This document shows positions 28,114 through 38,800 of a stretch of 64,000 bases of DNA, piece after piece. The stretch is from positions 1-64,000 of the forward strand of contig JAEZCN010000160.1 in NCBI GenBank assembly GCA_023433515.1. The letters run 5' to 3'. Position 1 is the first letter of the stretch, and each line of letters begins with the position of its first letter. A program made the translations under genes and the position numbers. The notes beneath the pieces are model-generated. The model saw only the letters and a list, made by a program, of their open reading frames with translations, was not told the DNA's origin and did not search any database. This stretch comes from Pseudomonadota bacterium (GTDB lineage: Bacteria > Pseudomonadota > Gammaproteobacteria > Steroidobacterales > Steroidobacteraceae).

Positions 28114-29427
28114 TCAGGCGGTCGCGGCCACGCGCGGCTCGACCAGACGCTCGGGCGGAAAATGGCACGTGAACGTGCTGCCCTTGCCTTCGACGCTCTC
28201 GATTTCGAGCCGTCCGCCATGGCGGTACAGCGCATGCTTGACGATGGCGAGCCCGAGCCCGGACCCGCCGGTCTCACGCGATCGCGCGGGATCGACGCGG
28301 TAGAACCTTTCCGTGAGTCGCGGCAGGTGTTCGGCCGGTATGCCCGGCCCGGTGTCGCGCACCGAGAAATGCCCGCCCTTCTCATCCGTCCACCAGCGGA
28401 TCGACATGCTGCCTTCGGGCGGCGTGTATTTCGCGGCGTTGTCGGCGAGATTCGAGAACGCCGACATCACCATCGCCTCGTCGCCGACGAGGCTCGCCTG
28501 AGATTCGATGCTGACGTCGATTTCGCGCGGATGCGACGCACGCGCGCGCACGTCCTTGCGCAGCAGCGACGCCATCGCCGCGACGTCGATCGGCGCGCCC
28601 TTGACCGGCGAGTCGTTCGCCTCGAAGCGCGACAGCGCGAGCAGGTCCTCGATGATCCGCGTCATCCGGTCGGTCTGCCGGCGCATCTCCGCGATCGGGC
28701 CCGCCAATTCGCCGATGGCCGGGTCCCCGCTGAACGTCTCGAGATATCCCGCGACGACGGTCAGTGGCGAGCGCAGCTCGTGCGAGGCATTCGCGACGAA
28801 GTCCTTGCGCATCTGCTCGAGCCGCACTTCGCGCGTGACGTCGCGCAGCATCAGCAGCCGCTGGCCTTCGCCGTACGAAATGAGCTGGAATGCCACGTAC
28901 CTTTCCACCGGCGAGTCGAGCCGCAAGATCAGCGGCAGCGAGCCCTGCCCGGCCCGCAGGTACTGCGCGAACTCGGGATGACGCACGATGTTCTCGATGC
29001 GCAGGCCGAGGTCGGCCCGGCGCGACAGATCCAGCAGCTCGCCCGCCTTGCGGTTGAACCAGACGATATCGCCCCGCGGATCCAGCATGATGACGCCATC
29101 GGGCATCGCCGCCGTCGAGCGGCGTAGCTCGCGGAACAGCCGCGTAAGGCGCTCCTTGTGGAACCGCTTCCGCCGGTGCAGCTTCACCACCTGCGCGACG
29201 ACCTGGCTCCACAGCCCCGCGGCGGCTGGCGGATCCACCACCCCGCGGTTCTGCAGCCAGAACGCCAGCGCGCGCAACTGCCACAGGTTCCAGGCGAGAT
29301 ACGATGCGAGCGCGCCGCAGATGCCGACCCAGACGTGCCCCGCGAACCAGCCGACCGCGGCGCCAATGGCGATGGCGGCGAGCACCCGCAGCGCAACGAA
29401 CACGAATGCGCTCGCGCCCGAGCTCAT
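28114..29427 (-). CDS. phoR: Phosphate regulon sensor kinase PhoR
   Basis: PhoR is the membrane histidine kinase that phosphorylates PhoB when phosphate is scarce. The 437-residue protein has two N-terminal membrane helices with almost no periplasmic loop, a PAS domain (about 100-200; GVIMLDPRGDIVWFNRKAGELL), the HisKA box ASHELRSPLT (His216) and an ATPase domain with NLADNAAKYTPP, DTGPGIP and GGSGLGLAIVKH. This layout matches E. coli PhoR. It begins 4 bp after phoB. Confidence 0.94.
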   Translation of the reverse strand: MSSGASAFVFVALRVLAAIAIGAAVGWFAGHVWVGICGALASYLAWNLWQLRALAFWLQNRGVVDPPAAAGLWSQVVAQVVKLHRRKRFHKERLTRLFRELRRSTAAMPDGVIMLDPRGDIVWFNRKAGELLDLSRRADLGLRIENIVRHPEFAQYLRAGQGSLPLILRLDSPVERYVAFQLISYGEGQRLLMLRDVTREVRLEQMRKDFVANASHELRSPLTVVAGYLETFSGDPAIGELAGPIAEMRRQTDRMTRIIEDLLALSRFEANDSPVKGAPIDVAAMASLLRKDVRARASHPREIDVSIESQASLVGDEAMVMSAFSNLADNAAKYTPPEGSMSIRWWTDEKGGHFSVRDTGPGIPAEHLPRLTERFYRVDPARSRETGGSGLGLAIVKHALYRHGGRLEIESVEGKGSTFTCHFPPERLVEPRVAATA

Positions 29428-29431
29428 CTGA

Positions 29432-30172
29432 CTACACCACCTCCAGCGGCCGAGAAGAAAATCGGTACCCTGAGCCGCGCACCGTCTGTATGAGCCGGTC
29501 GTGTCGGGTCGGCTCGAGCGCCTTGCGCAGCCGCCGGATGTGTACGTCGATGGTACGTTCCTCGACGTACACGTTGCCGCCCCAGACGCGATCGAGCAGC
29601 TGCTCGCGCGTGTATACGCGTTCGGGATGAGTCATGAAGAACGCCAGCATGCGGTACTCGGTCGGACCGAGCGCGATAGTGCGCTCGCCGCTCGTCACGC
29701 GCTGGCTCGCCTGGTCGAGCACGAGGCCTTCGATTTCGACGCGGTCCGCGCCTTCCGCCGGCAATGTCCGCCGCAGCACCGCGTTGATTCGCGCGAGCAG
29801 TTCGCGCGGCGAGAACGGCTTCGTGATGTAGTCGTCCGCCCCGCCCTCGAGACCCGCGATCTTGTCGGCTTCCTCCGCGCGCGCGGTGAGCAGGATCACC
29901 GGCAGCTCGCTGGTCTCTCGGTCGCGCTTCAGCGCGCGCGTGAACTCGAGGCCGCTCACGTCCGGCAGCATCCAGTCGACCAGCAGCAGGTCGGGCCGCC
30001 GGTTCGCGACCTCCGCGCGACCTCCGCGCGCATCGGCGGCCTCGCGTACTTCGAATCCCGCGCGGCGCAGGCCGAAGGCGATCATCTCGCGGATCGGGCG
30101 TTCATCCTCGATGACCAGGATCTGTTTGGCTGAAAGATTTGCTGGCACGACATTCCCAGATGACGGTTTCAT
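29432..30172 (-). CDS. phoB: Phosphate regulon response regulator PhoB
   Basis: PhoB is a transcription factor that binds Pho boxes. The 246-residue protein has a receiver domain with the acidic pair IEDE (22-23), phospho-acceptor Asp66 (LLLVDWMLPD) and Lys in KPFSPREL. A winged-helix OmpR-type DNA-binding domain follows (LGPTEYRMLAFFM, YTREQLLDRVWG, VDVHIRRLRKAL). Start at 30172 adds about 15 residues before the first strand; the GTG in VPANLSAKQ is an alternative. It is the first gene of the phoB-phoR-phoU group. Confidence 0.93.
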   Translation of the reverse strand: MKPSSGNVVPANLSAKQILVIEDERPIREMIAFGLRRAGFEVREAADARGGRAEVANRRPDLLLVDWMLPDVSGLEFTRALKRDRETSELPVILLTARAEEADKIAGLEGGADDYITKPFSPRELLARINAVLRRTLPAEGADRVEIEGLVLDQASQRVTSGERTIALGPTEYRMLAFFMTHPERVYTREQLLDRVWGGNVYVEERTIDVHIRRLRKALEPTRHDRLIQTVRGSGYRFSSRPLEVV

Positions 30173-30209
30173 GGCGTGAGCATTACAGCCGCAGTCTATT
30201 GCACTTTGA

Positions 30210-30890
30210 TTAAGAAGACGGCTCGGCGACGCGATCCCTGACATAAACCGGCAACGCCTCGGCCGGATCGAGGAGTTTTCCGGCAGCCACGGCCGGCCGA
30301 GCCAGGGCGAGGATCTCGGCCGCGCGTGGCAGTAGGTCCGCAAAGACCTGCGCGCCCTGCCTGGCACAGCGCTCCGCCAGTTCCGGATAGACCTTGAGTC
30401 CACGACCCGCCGCCGCCCACCCGGCGTCCGCCGCATCGTCCGGCAGCACCACCGTTGCCGCCGGACCCACGTGTTCGACATCGGTCGCGATGCCTTCGTC
30501 GGTTCGGAACAGCGCCCAATAGACCTCGCGCATACGCGCGTCGTTGACGACCAGCACCTGCCCGGCGCCGGGAGCCAGCTGCACGGCGCGCTGCGCGACG
30601 GCGGCCAGGTTCGAAACCGGAATCACGCCAAGGTCAGCACCGAACGCGAGGCCCTGCGCCACGCTCGCGGCGAGCCGCACACCCGTGAAGCCGCCCGGGC
30701 CGCGCCCGAAAGCGATGGCATCGAGCGATCGCAGCGTGAGCCCGCCTTCCGCGAGGACTTCATCGACCATCGGCAACAATCGTTCCGCATGCCCGCGTTC
30801 GAGCTCGACGTAGCGGTCGATGACGCGGTCACCGATGCCGAGCGACACCGAACAGGCCTCGGTGGCGGTATCGAGCGCGAGGATCTTCAT
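30210..30890 (-). CDS. tsaB: tRNA threonylcarbamoyladenosine biosynthesis protein TsaB
   Basis: TsaB is the non-catalytic partner of TsaD in forming t6A at position 37 of ANN-decoding tRNAs. The 226-residue ASKHA-fold protein starts MKILALDTATEACSVSL, typical of TsaB. It contains ERGHAERLLPMVDEVL and FGRGPGGFTGVRLAASVAQGL. Length matches E. coli TsaB (231). Start overlaps the helicase stop by 4 bp (ATGA), implying coupled translation. Confidence 0.92.
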   Translation of the reverse strand: MKILALDTATEACSVSLGIGDRVIDRYVELERGHAERLLPMVDEVLAEGGLTLRSLDAIAFGRGPGGFTGVRLAASVAQGLAFGADLGVIPVSNLAAVAQRAVQLAPGAGQVLVVNDARMREVYWALFRTDEGIATDVEHVGPAATVVLPDDAADAGWAAAGRGLKVYPELAERCARQGAQVFADLLPRAAEILALARPAVAAGKLLDPAEALPVYVRDRVAEPSS

Positions 30891-32851
30891 GCGGTTTCAC
30901 CATCGAGCGGCTCGCGCACGAAACCGACCGACGGCGCCGGTGCGACTCCGGCGATACGCCGCAGGAAATTCTCCGCGTCGAGCGCGACGCGCGTCACCGG
31001 CATCGGTGGCAGGCTGCCACGGAATACGCGGCCATACGGTTTGTCGACGACGCGTGGATCGCAGATCGCGACCACGCCGCGATCCGTCTCGCTGCGGATC
31101 AGGCGGCCGACGCCCTGCTTGAGCGCGAGCGCCGCTTCCGGCAGCTGGTACTCGCGAAACGCATTGCCGCCGGTCGTCTTGAGGTGTTCGATGCGCGCCT
31201 TCGTCAGCGCGTCGTCGGGTGAAGCGAACGGCAGTTTCTCGATGATCACGAGGCGCAGCGCGTCGCCCTTGACGTCGACGCCTTCCCAGAAACTCGCCGT
31301 ACCGAGCAACACCGCGTTGCCGGATTCGCGAAAACGGCGCAGCAGGAACTCGCGCGGCGCCTCGCCCTGCACGAGCATCGGGAAGTCGCCGAGCTCGACC
31401 CAGCGTTCCCGCATCAACTGCGCGGCGCGCTGCAGCGCGCGGTGACTCGTGAACAACACGAACGCCCCGCCGGCGGAGGCCTCGATGAGTGGCATCGCCA
31501 CGCCGATCACGGCCGGCGTGTGCGCCGGGCTCGCCGGATCCGGCAGATTCGCGGGTAGATAGAGAAGCGCCTGCGATTCGAAATCGAACGGACTCGGGAT
31601 CGCGAGCGTCTCGGCCGCACCGAGACCCAGCCGCGACGTGAAGTGCGCGAAGTCCTCGCCCACCGACAGCGTCGCCGACGTGAATATCCACGCCGCGCGT
31701 GTGCTGCCCGTGAGCGACGCGAATCTTCCCGCCACGTCGAACGGCAGCAGGCTCAGCGAGAATCCGCGCAGCGTGAGCTCGACGCTGCGCGCGCCTTCGT
31801 GTTCTTCGGCGTGCACGATCTCGTCGAGTTTCGCGGCCAGCTCGGTCGCGCGCCCCGCGCATTGCGCCACGCCGGGCTCGCGGCTCGTTTCGTTCAGCGC
31901 GGCGGCGAGACCGCGCATCGCGTTCGACAATTCCTGGGCGGCATCCGCGAATGGCGTATCGGCGCGATGCCACTCCGGGCGCGACGCACGCAGCACGTCG
32001 CCGAGCGCCGCGAGCCGCTGCTCGACCGCGCCCAATTCCCCGGAAGCCGCGCCAGCGGAGGCACGCGCCAGCGTGAGCTCGGCGCGCGCGTCGCGCACCA
32101 GGTGCTCGGCCTGCCGGCTGCCGAATCTCGTGCCGAAGAACTGCGTCGCGAGGTCCGGAATCTGGTGCGCCTCGTCGATGATCACCGCGTCCGCGGCGCC
32201 CAGCAGGTCGCCAAAGCCGTCTTCCTTGAGCGCGAGGTCGGCGAGCAGCAGGTGGTGGTTCACGATCACGATGTCTGACTCGATCGCCTTGCGGCGCGCG
32301 TCGATGACGTGGCAACGGCCCACGTCCGGGCAGCGATTGCCGAGGCAGTTCTCGCGCGTCGAGGTGATCTGCGGCGTGAGCGGGTGCGCGTCACCCAGGT
32401 CCGGCACCTCGGCGATGTCGCCCGTTTTCGTGATCTTCGACCAGCGTTCCAGCCGGCCTATCATGCGGTCGCGCGTCCCCGCCAGGCTGCGCTGCCCGGC
32501 GAGCTGCCGGAACCGGTAGGAACACAAATAGTTAGAACGCCCCTTGAGCAGCGCGACGTGCGCCGGCACGCCGATGGCGCCGCCGACCAGTGGCAGGTCC
32601 TTGTTGAAGAGCTGGTCCTGCAAAGTGCGCGTGCCGGTGGAAATCAGCACGCGTTTGCCCGACAGCAGCGCCGGCACGAGGTACGCGAAGGTCTTGCCCG
32701 TGCCCGTGCCCGCCTCCACCACGAGCGGCGCGCGGTTCTCCAGGGCGAGTGCCACCCGGCCCGCCATGGCGAGCTGGGAACGGCGCGGAGAAAAGCCGGC
32801 GAGCGAACGCGCCAGCGGGCCCTCGGGCCCGAATGCGAATTGCAGATCCAC
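30887..32851 (-). CDS. DinG/YoaA-type ATP-dependent DNA helicase
   Basis: This is an XPD-like superfamily 2 helicase of 654 residues. Walker A is EAGTGTGKT (46-54). Four cysteines in the CSYR and CLGNRCPDVGRC region are positioned for an iron-sulfur cluster. The DEAH motif is IDEAHQIPD, and the C-terminal helicase motifs end with QGVGRLIRSETDRG. This fits YoaA/DinG, which assist DNA repair and replication fork restart. The frame stays open far upstream through the giant gene; the true start is the GTG at 32851, 8 bp after that gene's stop, without a clear ribosome site. Confidence 0.88.
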   Translation of the reverse strand: MDLQFAFGPEGPLARSLAGFSPRRSQLAMAGRVALALENRAPLVVEAGTGTGKTFAYLVPALLSGKRVLISTGTRTLQDQLFNKDLPLVGGAIGVPAHVALLKGRSNYLCSYRFRQLAGQRSLAGTRDRMIGRLERWSKITKTGDIAEVPDLGDAHPLTPQITSTRENCLGNRCPDVGRCHVIDARRKAIESDIVIVNHHLLLADLALKEDGFGDLLGAADAVIIDEAHQIPDLATQFFGTRFGSRQAEHLVRDARAELTLARASAGAASGELGAVEQRLAALGDVLRASRPEWHRADTPFADAAQELSNAMRGLAAALNETSREPGVAQCAGRATELAAKLDEIVHAEEHEGARSVELTLRGFSLSLLPFDVAGRFASLTGSTRAAWIFTSATLSVGEDFAHFTSRLGLGAAETLAIPSPFDFESQALLYLPANLPDPASPAHTPAVIGVAMPLIEASAGGAFVLFTSHRALQRAAQLMRERWVELGDFPMLVQGEAPREFLLRRFRESGNAVLLGTASFWEGVDVKGDALRLVIIEKLPFASPDDALTKARIEHLKTTGGNAFREYQLPEAALALKQGVGRLIRSETDRGVVAICDPRVVDKPYGRVFRGSLPPMPVTRVALDAENFLRRIAGVAPAPSVGFVREPLDGETA

Positions 32852-32859
32852 GAGGCACG

Positions 32860-35800
32860 CTAGCGCGACGGGCGCAGGCTGTCGAGGCTCAAATCCTTGA
32901 AAGTATCCTGGTCCGCCTTGATGCGGATCTTGATGTACGGGCCCTGCGCGGTATGGCGGCTGGCCGCGAAGTCGTCGTCCCGGAAGCCGGCGAAGTTGTA
33001 GCCCAGCGAGATCCACATGTTCTTCGCCAGCGTGACGCCGACATCGAATCCCGTGCTGTAGTCCACGAGGCTCGATTCCCAGGAATGCAGCGCAGCGGCG
33101 TGCACACCCAGGTCGAAGCGGCGCGAGAGCTGGCGGCGCAGGTCGAAGCCGAGGATGTCCGAGATGCCGGAATACCGGTCGCCGTCGAACGTGCTCGCGA
33201 CGTAGCGCGCGCCGTACTGCAGGCCGAGCTGCAGCTTCGGATTCAACTGCCAGTTGGCGTGCAGGTTGTTGACGATGCGGGCCGAGTCGCTCGCCGCGAG
33301 GGCGCGCCGCTCCTCGTCGTATTTCATCTCGAAGCGGTCGAAGACGATCCACTTGCTCGAATCCGGGCGGAACGCCCAGGCGAAGCGGCCGATCGCGGAG
33401 GTCGCATCGCCCGTCAATGCGCTCGCGTCGAAGGCCTGCAGCGACACGGACATCGCGTGACCTTCGATCGGCTCGCGATACCAGCCGGTGGTGGAGCTCC
33501 AGCGTTCCTCGGTGTCCGAATTGCGGTGCTCGAGGCGGCTCGTGAACTGCCACAACTCGCGGCGATACGACGCACCGACGAACGCCGCGAAGAAGTCTTC
33601 CGTCATAGAACCCGACGCCAGCGGCGCGTTGGGATTCAGCGGCTCGAGATCCGGACCGCGCAGCGTGTTGGTCTGGTCGACGCCCACGTCGAACGCCCAG
33701 TGCTCGCGCCATTCGAAGCCCTGCGTGAGTCCGAAGTTCGCGAAGGTGCGCGGCCCGAATTCGGTGGCCTGCGTGCTGATGCTCGAGTTCACCTGTGTGC
33801 GCTCCCAGGGGCGCGTACGCACACCGAAGCGCGTGACGTCGGCTTCGATCTGATCGCCCTCGGAGCGCTCGTATTCGACGAACAGCGAGGTGTCGCCGCT
33901 GAGCCGGTAGTCGAGGCCGATGACGCTGCGCGCCGGGTAGTCGACACTCGCGTCGTGGCCGCCGAGCGTCGTGTCGGCGGTGCCACGCAGCGTGAACAGG
34001 CCTTCGAAGAGCTCGACGCTCGCGGTGACGAAGGCCTGGTCGGACACGCGGTCGTCGCCGCTCGCGTCCTCGTCCGCGACGTGCCGCACACCCGCGCCCG
34101 CGTTGTAGATGCCGCGCTGCATGCGCAGGTCGGTGCTGACGAGCAGGCGCTTCGCGTCGCTCGCGAGCACGGTCTGGTGCTGCACTTCGCCGCTCAGGTA
34201 GAACTGGTCGTTGAACTTGTAACGCGCATCGACGCCGCCGGCGCGCGTGCCGGTGTCGGCCGTGAGTTGCTGGCCGACGCCGAATCCGTTGTCGACCTCG
34301 CGAGCCCAGGCACGCGCCTCGAGTTTCTCCGAGACGTGTTTGCCTTCGACCAGCCATGCGGTCGAGGAGTCCGGACGCGCCAGGTCGTCCGACTGCGAGC
34401 GCGCGATCTCGGCGCGCACGCGCGTCTCGGGCGTGAAGCGCCAGGTGAGATCGCCGCCGACGACTCGCGTGTCGCCCGACGCGGCGCCCTCGAAGATCGC
34501 GTTCGCGCCGATCTCGAGCTTGTCGGCGGCGAACTTGCCCGCGACCCGCAGGCCGGCCGCCGTCTCGTCCTCGCCGCCCGTGCGCACTTCGTAGTCCGCG
34601 ACGATGAAGACGTGGTTGAGGTCGAGGTCGCGGCTCGGCACCGGATGCTTGAAGAAGATCGTGCCGCGTTCGTAGTCGAGGTCGTAGTCGATGAAGCGCG
34701 ACAGCTCGCGCGACTCGACCACACGGGTGATCTCGAAGCGGTCGCGCACCTCGATGCGCAGCTTGTCCGAGCCGATCACGATGGGCGAGCGCGACAGGCG
34801 ATACAGGCCGGACGTGCCGTCGCCCGGCAGTTCGTCCTGCACCAGGCCCGTATCGGTGCGCGCCGCGAATCCCGACACCTGCACACGTTCGCCGCCGAAG
34901 TCGCCGCGCAGGCCGGACAGGCTGCGGTTGTACTTCGTGAGCTCCGTGACCGTGAAGCCGGTGTCGAAATCGCCGAACAGCGCGACGAACTGGCGGCGCT
35001 CGATCTTGAGATACAGCTTGCCCTGCGTCGCGGCCTCGAAGCGCTGCTCGGTGCCATCGCCGTAGAGTAGATAGTAGCGGTCGGGCTCGATGGCGCCGCG
35101 GATGCGGTCGCGCGCCGCCTGCTTCTCGCGCGCCGAGTCGTAGGCCATCGTCAGCAGGAAGTCGCCCTTGATGCGGCCCTTCGCGAAGAACGCCACGCGG
35201 CCGCCCTGCTCGAACCCTTCCGCGCGATCCGCGGCCGTGGCGGTTTCCATGTTGCCGCTGATCGTGTTGTACGCGGCCGTGCCCTCGGCGATGCCGACGA
35301 GGATCCAGTCCCGCGCGGCCGGCGCGAGCCACACCTTGTATTCGTCGCTCTGCCGCTCGTTGAAGCGCACACGCAGGATCGCATTGCCCGCGACGGTCGT
35401 CGGCTCCAGTTCGATCAGCGCGAGTCCATCCTCGCCTACCTCGACCTGCGGCTGCTGCGAACCGGTTGCGAGGATCTGGTTGTTGTCGAGCTGTTCGACT
35501 TCCCACCAGGAGCGGTACGGAGAGTCGATGCTGAACGTCGCGATCGTGCCGGCGCGCGCCGCCTTGCCGTACTGGTCGAACATGCGCAGCGCGATGACCG
35601 GACGCGTGCGGCCGTCCGCGACCAGCTTCGAAGCTTGCTTGTCCACCTCGGCGCGCACCGGACCACCGCCGTAGTGGACGACGCGCTGCTGCTGCCAGAC
35701 CACGTTGCCATCGGCGTCGACGATGCGCGCCGCGAGCGTGTTGTCGCCGTCCGAGAGGTCCACGCCGCGCCAGCGGCTCAGCGCCACCGTGTTCGCGGGG

Positions 35801-38800
35801 TTGAGCGAGACGCCGTCGTAGTTGAGCGCATTGACGGGGCGGCCGTTGATCGCAAGCTCGGCTTTCTGGCCGGGCTCGTGCTGGATCGCGATCTTGATCG
35901 AGGCAATGGCGGGCGTCGCGTCGTCCTCGGGCGTGAGCCAGCGGATGCCCGGCGTGAGCGTCGCGAGATCGTAGGCCGCGGGTGCCGGAGTATTCTCGCG
36001 CGTGGTCTTGCGCAGGTTGCGCGACACCGCTGAGCCCGGACCGCGCAGCACGATCCCCGTCGTGTCGATGCGCCGCGTCTCGCCGCCCGCGTGCGCGAGC
36101 TCGAGCGGCGCATTCGCCTCGAAACGCGCGCCTTCGATGACGATGTCGACGCGGCGATTGGCCGCGTGGCTCGCCGCGTCGTTGCCCGTCTTCAACGGCT
36201 CGTCCGCGCCGCGGCCGATCACCTGCACGCGCGAACCGGGAACGTTGAGCGCGCGCGCGAGATATTCGGCCACGGTGCGCGCACGCGCTTCGGACAACGC
36301 GTGGTTGTCGGGGTACACGGCGCGGTTGCGACCCGAGATCGGCTGCGAATCCGCGTGGCCCACGGCGCGGATCGTGACGTCGCGCGCGCCGCGCCACGCA
36401 TCGATGTGCGCGCGCAGCGCCGCCTCGTCGGACGGCAGCAGCTCGGTCTTCATCACGTCGAAGCGCGGCGCGAAGGTGAATTGCGAACGGCTGTAACGCG
36501 CCGAGCCGCGGTTGAGCTTCGATTCGATGGGCTGCGTGCGCAATCCGGATTTCGCGGGCGAATCGAACAGCACCGCGGCGCGCACCGGGAGCTCACCACC
36601 CGCCGACGATGCCGCGCGGGTTTCGAAGCGGAACGCGCGCCTGGAGCCCGCGGCCAGCTCGCCCAGCCGCGCGACGACCGCGCCATTCGCCACGCTGACG
36701 ACGGGACTGCCAAGTCCCTCGACCTGCTCGCGCGCGTCCGTCACCTTGCCGCCGTCCACGGTGGCACTGCCCGCCACGTATTCGAAACCGTCGGGCAGCA
36801 TCACCATCACACGCGTGTTGCCCGTCATCACGCCGTTGACCTCGACGCGCGCCTCGTGCGCGGCGAGGCCGTCGCCGTTCGGATCAGGCAACAGTTCGGA
36901 GCGGAAATCGAACGCGACGTCGCCGGTCGGCGCGGCCTTTTCGCGCAACACGAAGTCGCTGCGCCACAACGTGCCCGGGCGCAACTCGACGAACTGCGAA
37001 TATCCACGACCCGCCTGGCCCATGCGCTCGCAGGGCGCGAGCTCGAGGTAGTCGGGAATCGTGAGCGTGTCGAGCTGCACGGTGTGCGTGCCGGGCTCGA
37101 GGCCTTCGAAGTGGAAGCGGCCGTTCTCGTCGGTGACGCCGTAACGGCCATCCTCCAGATAGACGCGCACGTTGGCGACGCCCGCGGCTTCGCGGCCGTC
37201 GACGTCGCAAGTGCCTTCGAACACGCGGCCGACGATGAAGCCCTGCTGCGAGAACAGTTCTTCGTTCATGCGCACGAGCGACCGCGCCTCGTTCGAGCGC
37301 ACGTTGCCGGGAGCGAGCGCCTGCGCGGTGTTGATCGCGTCCTTCATGCCGCGCATCGCGATCGTGTATTCGACCACGTAGCGCAGCTCGATGGACTCGC
37401 CGAGCGCCAGCGAGGGATGCAGATAGGTGAAGCTCGAGCCGTCCGCCGCGATCTGCGGGTCGGCGATGCGCACGCCATTCAGGCGCAGCGAACCGGCGCG
37501 ATAACGCGCGCCCGCCGGCAGGCGGTCGACGATCCGCACATCGTTGAACGCGCCCGACTGGCTGTTGTTGCGCAGGTTGAGCGTGTACTGCACGAAGTCG
37601 CCCGGGGTCGCGATCTGCTGTCCCGCGCTCTTGCGCAGCAGCAGCGATTCGCCGGACGGATCGAGCGGTACGTCGACGGCGACGGCAGGCGCCGCGGTCA
37701 CGACGAACGAGTTGCCGAATGAACCCTGTTGCAGGTGGAACGGCGCGCCGGGCAGCGTCTGCAGATCCACGATCGTGCGCTGCGAGGGGAACGTGAAATT
37801 GCCCGGCGGCAGGAGCTCGAGTCGATAGCTGCCGGGCGCGACCAGCGGGAAGCGGAACACGCCCGGCGGCATGTTGTACTGGGTGCCACCCTGGTCGGTG
37901 ACCGACTGGCCCGTGACCATCTCGCTCGGGTAACGACTCACGCCGTCGTCGCCGAACACGTCGGCGGCGAGACCGGTCGCGACGTTTATCAGCCGCACGC
38001 GCGCGCCGTCGACGGGCGCGCCGGTCTGCGAATCGAACACGAGGCCGTAGGGATCGACCAGCGCATCGGCCGCGGCGACGTCGCTCTCGTCGACGGGATC
38101 GACGTAGGTCGCGTCGAGCTGCGAATTGCGCTCGACCTGCAGCGCGCAGTCCTCGGCGGCCGCGTTGGTCGCGGTCTGGATGTAGCCGACGAATACGCCG
38201 GTATTCGGACCGGTTTCGGAGAGCCGCAGCACCTCCGCGTCGCCGGTCGCGCGCGCGCTCACGCGCACGTCGACGGTGTCGACTACGCCGGCGTCGCGAT
38301 TGCGATCGAGATCCACGACGCTGACGAAAATGGGGTCGCCCGCATGGGCGACGGTGGTCTCCGCCAGGGGAATCGGAGACAGGGGATCGAGCGCGCCGGC
38401 GCCCTGCGGGGCCGGCGCTCCGAGCGCGGTGAACGCGGTGCCCATCCGGCACTGCGTCGGGCCCGCGGGGAACGAGCTCTGGCTGGCCGCCTCGTAACGC
38501 GCGAGCCGGATGGCGGCGCGCGACGGCAGCGGTTCGACGGCCAGCCGCACCTCGTTGGACAGGACGGTCTGCGCCGCCGAGCCCGAGTGCTCGTAAGCGA
38601 CGCTGCCGACGTTGCGGACCACCGTGCCGGGCGCCGTGACCTGCGCCACGGAAATCGCCGGCACAATGAGAACCGCCGCAAATAACAACGTTCTCGTCAG
38701 AGCGCGGTTTATCCGGCTCCAGAAAGCGCCGAAGGCGGAGTAGCTAGTCGCTACTCCGCCCTCAGTGTGAGAGTACCCGTTGTTGCGGGACCCGGCTCTG

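Noticed and set aside
32749..35070. 773-codon plus-strand frame opposite the giant gene
   Set aside because: Mirror of the coding strand, without motif or ribosome site; the minus-strand protein has clear domains.
32862..36397. Upstream extension of the helicase frame to about 1836 codons
   Set aside because: The part beyond 32851 is an Arg-rich shadow of the giant gene; recognisable helicase sequence begins at the GTG at 32851.
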